From: Schistosoma haematobium | Lineage: Eukaryota; Platyhelminthes; Trematoda; Strigeidida; Schistosomatidae | Length of the DNA stretch: 64,000 nt | Assembly (NCBI RefSeq): GCF_000699445.3 | Contig: NC_067197.1 | Location: forward strand, 3,292,152 to 3,356,151 | Direction of reading: 5' to 3' | Shown: positions 57,840 through 64,000 of the stretch, one piece after another | Layout: each line of letters opens with the position of its first letter | Numbering within the stretch: position 1 is the first letter of the stretch | Program-made: the position numbers and the translations under genes | The notes under the pieces: model-generated | What the model was told of the DNA's origin: nothing | Databases searched by the model: none | What the model saw: the letters and a program-made list of their open reading frames with translations, nothing else

Positions 57840-58132
57840 TTATAGGACTTGTTATCATGTGATGTTCACTGATGCGATGTTCAACGGTATAGGAGTAGAT
57901 TTCCTGATTCCTCCTTGTCTCTTTTTTCTCTTCCAAAATTTATTTCACTGGATTATACTCTTTAAATAACATCTTTAAACCCTAATCTTCCCGATTACTG
58001 CTTATACTCTTACTACCTCTACCACTACGAAATCTGAGGCGACAACTGTCTCTGTGTGCTAATGTGGTGTGGCAACTTGAACTGATGTACATATATACGA
58101 AGTTCTACATTGCTACTGACTGACTGGCTGAT
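57840..58132 (+). mobile_element. RTE LINE 3'-end relic
   Basis: GTGTGCTAATGTGGTGTGGC, ACTTGAACTGATGTACATAT and ACTGACTGACTGGCTGATC follow the order of the RTE 3' UTR end at 33908-33982. It lies just upstream of COPS5. Confidence 0.7.
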
Positions 58133-58248
58133 CATGTGATATACATATGTAATTCCCTCTATGTATACCTAACAATCTGTTGTATGTACATGATTTTTTT
58201 TTCTTCAAACATGTTCATTCATTAAATTCATAAGTTAATTTTTTTTAT

Positions 58249-58257
58249 TATTTTAGA
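58249..58257 (+). promoter_or_regulatory. Splice acceptor just before the COPS5 start codon
   Basis: A T-rich tract ending in TTTTAG (58251-58256) leaves only 7 nt (ATCAATT) before ATG. It could be a spliced-leader trans-splicing acceptor, which schistosomes use, or the acceptor of a 5' UTR intron. Confidence 0.5.
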
Positions 58258-58263
58258 TCAATT

Positions 58264-58554
58264 ATGACTACTAATAAAGAAATAGTTCCTCAATCGATCA
58301 ATCAAAATTCTCTTCTTACAAATTCATCATTGAATGCATCTACAAATGCACGTGAATCATGGGAAACTGATAATAATGTTGAATCAATTTTAGGTCCAAT
58401 TGATGAATATTTTAAATATGATGTAAAAATTCATCAATCTATTGTTAATGCTAAACCATGGGAAAAAGATCCACATTATTTTAAATGGATTAAAATATCA
58501 GCGGTAGCTTTATTAAAAATGTTAATTCATGCTAGATCTGGTGGTAATCTTGAA
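58264..58554 (+). CDS. COPS5: COPS5 exon 1 (coding)
   Basis: 291 nt, phase 0, ends ...HARSGGNLE at donor GAA|GTGAGT. The last codon is the catalytic Glu97. Confidence 0.94.
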
Positions 58555-61500
58555 GTGAGTTAATTTCTTTTTTTCTATTTATAATAATAAGTATTATATA
58601 CGTACAAATAAGTTTTCTTTAAAAAACTATTCTACAAATAATTCTCAATCAGTCAATTACAATATAGGATCAAGCACATAGATGCATCGGTTCAAGTTGA
58701 TATATCTCATTAGCATAACAATACACAATTAAAGACATTATTTCATCATTGATCACTGGCTGTTTGATTACAGTTAAATGTTGTTAATCTTAAGATAATT
58801 CTCTAAAATATCAAAGCATATTAAAAATTTTTTTTTGAAAATTGTACTAAAAATATAATAACCATATGGATAGGATACATATTCGCAAATTGTTTAACAA
58901 ATCTGTTCTAAATGCATCGTGCAATATCTAGCATTTTTCTACTCATTTAATAAGTGAATACTGTATATGAAAGTATAATTTTCATTGGTGATTTCATTTC
59001 AAGCACTAACTTTCACTTTATTTACTTTTCTCATCTAACAAGTTGAAATGCACTACAGTAGTATGTTCATAAAAGATATATGTAGATAGATTTGGATAAT
59101 TGAAATAAAGTCTTAAGTGAAAATTACACTCTTCTATACAGCACTAACATACTAAATAAAGGGGAAAATTCACAAAAATACTAAATATTACAGATGGTGG
59201 AGAAGTTTTTGCTGATGATGTCGATGAAAGCCCCACGACCAAACCATCCAGCTCAGAGAACAAAACTCCATCAAAAACTAAATATTACAGTTTGAACATT
59301 GAAAAAAAGATAGTCATCTTCATACATGAATATATATCAGCTACAACGTAGGACCAAGCACATAAACCCATCGGTCCAAGTTACCACACCTCATAAGCAC
59401 AACAAGATGAACACCGGATTCATAGAAGTAGTTAATTCAATGGTGGTAATATATAAAAGATTGCATATAAGGATATAGTACAGGAAGAAAGAATTAGTTC
59501 GTAGAAAGAAAGATATGAAGCGATTTTAATCTCATAGTTTAAAAAGAAGATAGAGAGTGTATACACCTACACCACTGTGATCGATTCTGAGCCATGTCAC
59601 CCAGATCCTCCAACCATTGGTCTTTTGTTTACATTTAATTGTCTTGAAAAAATTGTTAACTGGACACTGGTCTGTGTGTGTGTGTGTTCGGTCAACTAAT
59701 CAGATTATTTATTATCTATCAATTTGAGGCTTGAAGATCTATGATCCAAACTCCTGTGAATTTATGTGTGCAAACTGTTAACAAATCCAATTTTTCCTGG
59801 TTTGATAAAATTTCCGTAATTGCATGCATAGCCAAATGTATTTTTTACTTTTTTTTTTATTCACTCTGCTGCTTTTGATGATTGTGTAATTCACTTAATT
59901 CTGCTGTGACAGTTAGCCAGCCATAATGTGTGGCTAGGCACACATATGCATAGGTCCAAGTTGCCATACTTTATTAGCACAACAAAATGAATACCGAATT
60001 CATAGAAGTAGTTAATTCAATGGTTAATTTGTATTTACAGTTAGTGGTAACATGAAATTGATACCGTTCGACCTTTGATTGTGTCAAAGAGTATGTTTCT
60101 TTTGGACAGGACAATCAAATTAGCTGCAGGATAATTTCTTGTCAATGCAGCTATTAGTTTCATATTGATTTGTTCTTACTCTGTTTAAGATAATAAAGGG
60201 AACTATGTGTATGCAATTTTAATCTCATAGTTTCAGGGAAGAGAGAGTGTGTATACACTGACGCCATTGTGATCGATTCTGAGCCATGTCATCCACGGTC
60301 TCCAATTATTCGTTGCAATAGTTAACTGGACTCCAAACAAGTAGCCTGCATCTACCAACATGGCTCAGACTAGAAGTTAGTGTCTTCAAGCACTGACGCC
60401 ACGTTTTGGTTTGGCCGCCCCTAACTTTCGTCCAATCATTCTCAGCACTAGTCAGCATTGCATGTCGTAGTAATCGTGGCGTTCAGGCATACATAACACG
60501 TGGACCAACCATATCATATATTTGCTTATTGTATATTTATTAAATATTTGTTTAATGGTTACTTCTTATACATTTCTTATTATGAACTTTCTTTTCACTC
60601 ATTAACTGTCGACTAAATGACTGTGGACCAAGTTGAACTATTAAAAGAGCAAGCCAATGGTGAATGCCTGAATCGTTTTAAAGTTACAACGGTTGATTGG
60701 ATTACGAAAAATTCTTCTCAGAAAACATAACGTATTTAGCAAACAATAAGGATGTGGAGTTTAGGGTTAATCAAACCTAACAAAAATTCTTGAATCCTAA
60801 ATCCTAGTGTACATCCTAATCGTAACTCAAAATTATTATCTAGATATTCCAAATCTTATAAAAAGCCTTATTCCTAATTGCGCCACCACATATCGCTAAT
60901 TTATATATGCCGCATTCTAATCGACTAAACGTGTCAACAGCTTCTTTAGGTCATTTAGTGAATCTCTCAACATCACCCATGTAGTTCTTTACCTGACGTA
61001 TACGATTTATCTCTAATTATATATAAAGTCCATTTTGGGGGTCGTTTATTGATTACAGCACTTTACTTTCAACCATTTGGTTACAGGTTCGACCTTCTCA
61101 CATTCAGTTTGGGGAGCTAACTACTTATTATCACCAGCCTTTACATAACCATTACAATTCCGAGCTGAGTACGTAAATTAAATCGGTACTTAGTAAATAA
61201 ATTATACCTAAACCTTAATTTTACATTTGAATAAATTTCTTTTTCTTGTAGGTTATGGGGTTGTTAATCGGTAAAGTGGCTCATCAAACAATGATTGTTG
61301 TTGATAGTTCACCATTACCTGTTGAAGGCACAGAAACTCGTGTCAATGCTCAAGTAAGTATTTCTTGACGCTTTTTTGTATTTGTGTTACACAACTGTTA
61401 ACTAATAAGATAAATTCAAGTTATGTTATTTCATTATTTTAAAAAAAAACTTATTCCTTCTTTATTATACTTATTATCAGAAAAAGTTCAAATCTATTCA

Positions 61501-61952
61501 TAATACTGTACAAGTTGCCTAGATTATAATTTAGTCTTATTTTTTATTGCTAGATTGACTATTCTGTAATTTCAGTAGTTCAAATCATGAGTCAATTTGC
61601 AGCCAGATCACCATGGAAAACCTGGAGGCACTGGACGACCGTCTCGTCCTAGTATGGGACTCCTCAGCAGTGCGTATCCACAATCTTGCCTCCGGCGAGA
61701 TTCGAACCCTGGACCTATCGGTCTTGCACACGAACGCTTTTCCCTAGACCACTGCGACGGCATCCAATGGTGTTAATTTCTAACTTCAACTAACCCTGTA
61801 ATTGATAATTTTATAATGATTTAGTTGATAAGGAATCTATTTGACTAGGTTTTTCTTGTTACATTTAATCATATCTATAATTTTAAACATCGGGTTGTTG
61901 TAGCATTCTAAACTTTTCATTCAAAGATTGATTGGCAACAATTTTCCTTTGT

Positions 61953-62018
<66 letters not shown>

Positions 62019-63810
62019 GAAAGCAAAATTATTATACAACTTGTCTAAACTGTAATCAGTGCTTGCTTTCACGACGGAGGCGTGAACTTATTCCAACTCG
62101 ATTCTATGAGGGTAAAAGCTAAGAAGTTTTGAGTTCGATCCTACAACATTTAGCTGATTCTTATCACTCAACTAACTTTGTTGATTTATATTCTATCAAC
62201 GCTAATCATTATATATGTAATAAACTACTCTGATTACTTTTTATTGAATATATTCTTTGGTTATTATAATAGGCAGAAGCATATGAATATATGACAACAT
62301 ATAAAGAGGTTGTAGCACGAGTAGGTCGTACTGAAAATGTTCTCGGTTGGTATCATTCCCATCCAGGTTATGGATGTTGGCTTTCTGGTATTGATGTTAG
62401 CACTCAGTTGACAAATCAAACTTACCAAGAACCATTTGTTGCTATTGTCATCGATCCCATCAGAACAATATCTTCAGGAAAAGGTATTCATTTTTCTTAT
62501 ACTTATTTTTGAGAGTATAGTTACATATGAAATCATTCTAATTATTATTATTTGTTTTCTTATTTCAGTTTGTAGTTACTTACTTACTTACTTACTTCTG
62601 TTACTCCCAATGGAGCATAGGTCCTAGACCAGCATTCTGCAACTCACTCCGTCCTGAGCTTTCCTTCCTAGTTCTTTCTAATTGTTGTTCGTTTTCCTCA
62701 TGTCTGTCTCCGTTTCTCGGCGTAGTGTGTTCTTTGGTCTTCCTCTCCTCCTTTGACCTTGAGGATTCCAAGTGAGGGCTTGCCTTGTGACAAAGTTCGT
62801 TGCTTCCTTCAACGTATGTCCCAGCCACTTCCAGAGCTTCTTCCTGATTTCTTCCTCCGCTGGGATCTGGTTCCATCTCTCCCATAGTAGGTTGTTCCTG
62901 ATGGTGTCCGGCCAACGGATTGGAAGTATTTTGCGAAGACAACTGTTAATAAACACTTGTATCTTCTGGATGATGGCTTTCGTAGTTCTCCAGGTTTCCG
63001 CTACATATAGTAGAACTGTTTTGACATTTGTATTGAAAATCTTGATCTTGGTGTTGTTTGACAGACAGATGTTTTGAGTTCCAGATGTTCTTCAGTTGTA
63101 AATATGTTGCTGTTGCTTTTCCGATCCACGCCTTCACATCTGCATCAGATCCACCGTGTTCATCAATGTTGCTGCCAGATATTTAAGGGCTTTTACATCA
63201 TTTATTTAGTGACTAGAAAACTGAGTTTGAAACTAATAATAAATGTTATTTGTGCAACTTACCAATAAACAATATTGTTCATTAAATAGAGATTTGAATG
63301 CCATGTTATTGTATGTATTTATTTTGTAAACTAAACTTTGCTTTTAGTTAATAATTTTGAAAGAGATTGTACCACGTAATACTACTACTGTTACCATCTT
63401 AATTCAATTCATTTTTGAAAATTATATCTGTTAAGCTCTTTTTCGTTTAAAACCTTTCAAGTCAACCTCCCATTACCCCCAACATTCTCTCTTTCTTCTT
63501 TTCCCTTCCATAAGTTAATCTTGGTGCGTTCCGTACTTATCCAGTCGGTTATCGACCACCAGATGATGGACCTTCAGAATATCAATCAATACCAATGGAT
63601 AAAATTGAAGATTTTGGAGTACATTGTAAACATTATTACTCTTTAGAAGTATCTCATTTTAAATCTGTATTGGATAAACGTTTATTAGATTCATTATGGA
63701 ATAAATATTGGGTGAATACATTAAGTTCAGTTAGTATATTAGCTCAACCAGACTATTTAGCTGGTTTAACAAAAGATCTTGCTGAAAAAGTTGAACATGC
63801 TGGATCATCG
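58264..63810 (+). CDS. COPS5: COP9 signalosome subunit 5 (CSN5/JAB1), 3' end outside window
   Basis: Zinc metalloprotease of the COP9 signalosome; it removes NEDD8 from cullins. Exons seen: 58264-58554, 61252-61353, 62273-62483, 63515-63810 (900 nt, 300 codons, all phases consistent). After a ~25-residue N-terminal extension rich in Asn/Ser, the MPN domain follows: [29 protein letters not shown] with the catalytic-loop glutamate at residue 97, [12 protein letters not shown]. The JAMM motif [20 protein letters not shown] is at 157-176 with zinc ligands H159, H161 and D172 and S169. Then [10 protein letters not shown] and [17 protein letters not shown]. All catalytic residues are present, so it should be an active enzyme. 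The last exon seen ends at a donor TCG|GTAAGC (63810); about 80 C-terminal residues are expected beyond the window. Introns 1 and 3 hold LINE fragments. Confidence 0.95.
58723..59621. repeat. 900-bp inverted duplication, arm 2
   Basis: Reverse complement of 27040-27939, located in COPS5 intron 1. Contains the same 83-bp Penelope-derived insertion with both copies of its CTGTAATATTTAGT duplication. On the minus strand the arm is followed immediately by a separate RTE 3' tail (58722 down to about 58660, ending TGACTGATTGAG-like). Confidence 0.9.
59930..60505 (-). mobile_element. RTE LINE 3' fragment with internal insertion
   Basis: The minus strand from 60505 reads the RTE ORF end ([22 protein letters not shown], then [16 protein letters not shown]), the block 60350-60225 with [17 protein letters not shown] residues, then after ~180 bp of foreign sequence (60030-60210) the 3' UTR with GTGCTAATAAAGTATGGCAA and GGACCTATGCATATGTGTGC. 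Decayed. Confidence 0.65.
60506..61251. other. COPS5 intron 1 remainder
   Basis: No gene. A box B-like ACAGGTTCGACC at about 61084 may mark another worn tRNA-type SINE, but no box A or hammerhead core was found with it. Confidence 0.35.
61252..61353 (+). CDS. COPS5: COPS5 exon 2
   Basis: 102 nt, phase 0. VMGLLIGKV...[18 protein letters not shown]; too short to show as a long ORF. Confidence 0.94.
61585..61795 (-). mobile_element. tRNA-derived SINE with near-complete hammerhead ribozyme
   Basis: Best-preserved copy. On the minus strand: box A-like TGGTCTAGGGA, box B GGTTCGAATC, then the ribozyme at 61673-61628. It has helix I GCACTG pairing perfectly with CAGTGC, core CTGAGGA, stem II GTCC/GGAC over CATACTA, GAGA (one change from GAAA), a tiny stem III ACG/CGT over GT, and a GTC cleavage triplet. 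Only the GAGA change argues against activity. Confidence 0.85.
61956..62015. repeat. (AT)n microsatellite
   Basis: About 30 uninterrupted AT dinucleotides in COPS5 intron 2. Confidence 0.95.
62273..62483 (+). CDS. COPS5: COPS5 exon 3 (JAMM motif)
   Basis: 211 nt, ends in phase 1 at AAAG|GTATTC. Begins [20 protein letters not shown] and holds the complete HxH...S..D motif. Confidence 0.95.
62577..63180 (-). pseudogene. Second RTE-like LINE family, 3' fragment, copy 3
   Basis: Minus-strand pieces in order: [40 protein letters not shown] (62956 on), [40 protein letters not shown] and [14 protein letters not shown]. Frameshifted. The 3' end is a (GTAA)n tail (complement at 62578-62598), typical of RTE-type LINEs. 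Located in COPS5 intron 3, antisense. Confidence 0.82.
63515..63810 (+). CDS. COPS5: COPS5 exon 4
   Basis: 296 nt, ends in phase 0. [48 protein letters not shown]. The remaining window (63811-64000) is intron. Confidence 0.94.
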
Positions 63811-64000
63811 GTAAGCTAAACTGTTTTAATTATATATATGGAAAAGATATTTACCAAGTTACTATGCTTGTTCACTTAATCATTTAAAAATTTATTATAA
63901 ACATATTAGTACGAATATCATCTAATAAATAAGTCAATTCACTGCGTTTATTCGTATTCTTGACATAAACATGGTACAAATACATGAAATCATTAACAAG

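Noticed and set aside
62578..62598. Short tandem TTAC array as a CRISPR or satellite
   Set aside because: It is the tetranucleotide tail of an antisense RTE-like LINE.
62601..62942. 113-codon charged minus-strand ORF
   Set aside because: Out-of-frame reading of the RTE-like fragment; the frame with [13 protein letters not shown] is the real one.

Overview
The window looks like genomic DNA of a blood fluke (genus Schistosoma, Platyhelminthes). Four things point there: very long AT-rich introns beside 29-45 nt micro-introns in the same gene; a relic of the schistosome Smalpha-type hammerhead-ribozyme SINE; dense CR1-, RTE- and Penelope-type retroelements; and protein exons that match animal genes only after splicing. 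The species is not decidable from sequence alone.

Layout: (1) 1024-4668, minus: a complete five-exon gene for the signal recognition particle receptor beta subunit (SRPRB), 223 aa. (2) 4.7-17.0 kb: a 12.4 kb spacer between two divergent genes, filled with CR1-like LINEs, a Gypsy protease relic and Penelope debris. (3) 17101-54800, plus: a complete 14-exon SMG6/EST1A gene (nonsense-mediated decay endonuclease), which I reconstruct as 1408 codons with all splice phases agreeing; about 89% of its span is intron. (4) 54.8-58.2 kb: intergenic repeats, including a head-to-head SINE palindrome. (5) 58264-63810, plus: the first four coding exons of COPS5/CSN5 (JAMM deneddylase of the COP9 signalosome); the 3' end lies beyond the window.

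The introns carry most of the remaining structure. There is a nearly full-length RTE LINE with 12-bp target duplications, and a second RTE-like family present three times, always on the minus strand. A ~480-bp SINE-like family has five main copies and shares its 3' tail with a LINE fragment. tRNA-derived SINE copies carry hammerhead ribozyme cores. Also present are a Penelope-like element with a GIY-YIG domain and inverted ends, 83- and 102-bp mini-insertions derived from its ends, a MITE-like family, and three solo-LTR candidates, one nested in a SINE.

The most interesting unexplained items are a 900-bp near-identical inverted duplication linking an SMG6 intron with a COPS5 intron, a 319-codon minus-strand frame with two stops and three ~37-residue repeats inside an SMG6 intron, and two same-family CR1 tails lying less than 100 bp upstream of both divergent start codons.

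The three host genes serve different housekeeping pathways (ER targeting, mRNA surveillance, ubiquitin-like regulation). Nothing suggests that they act as one pathway; they are neighbours.
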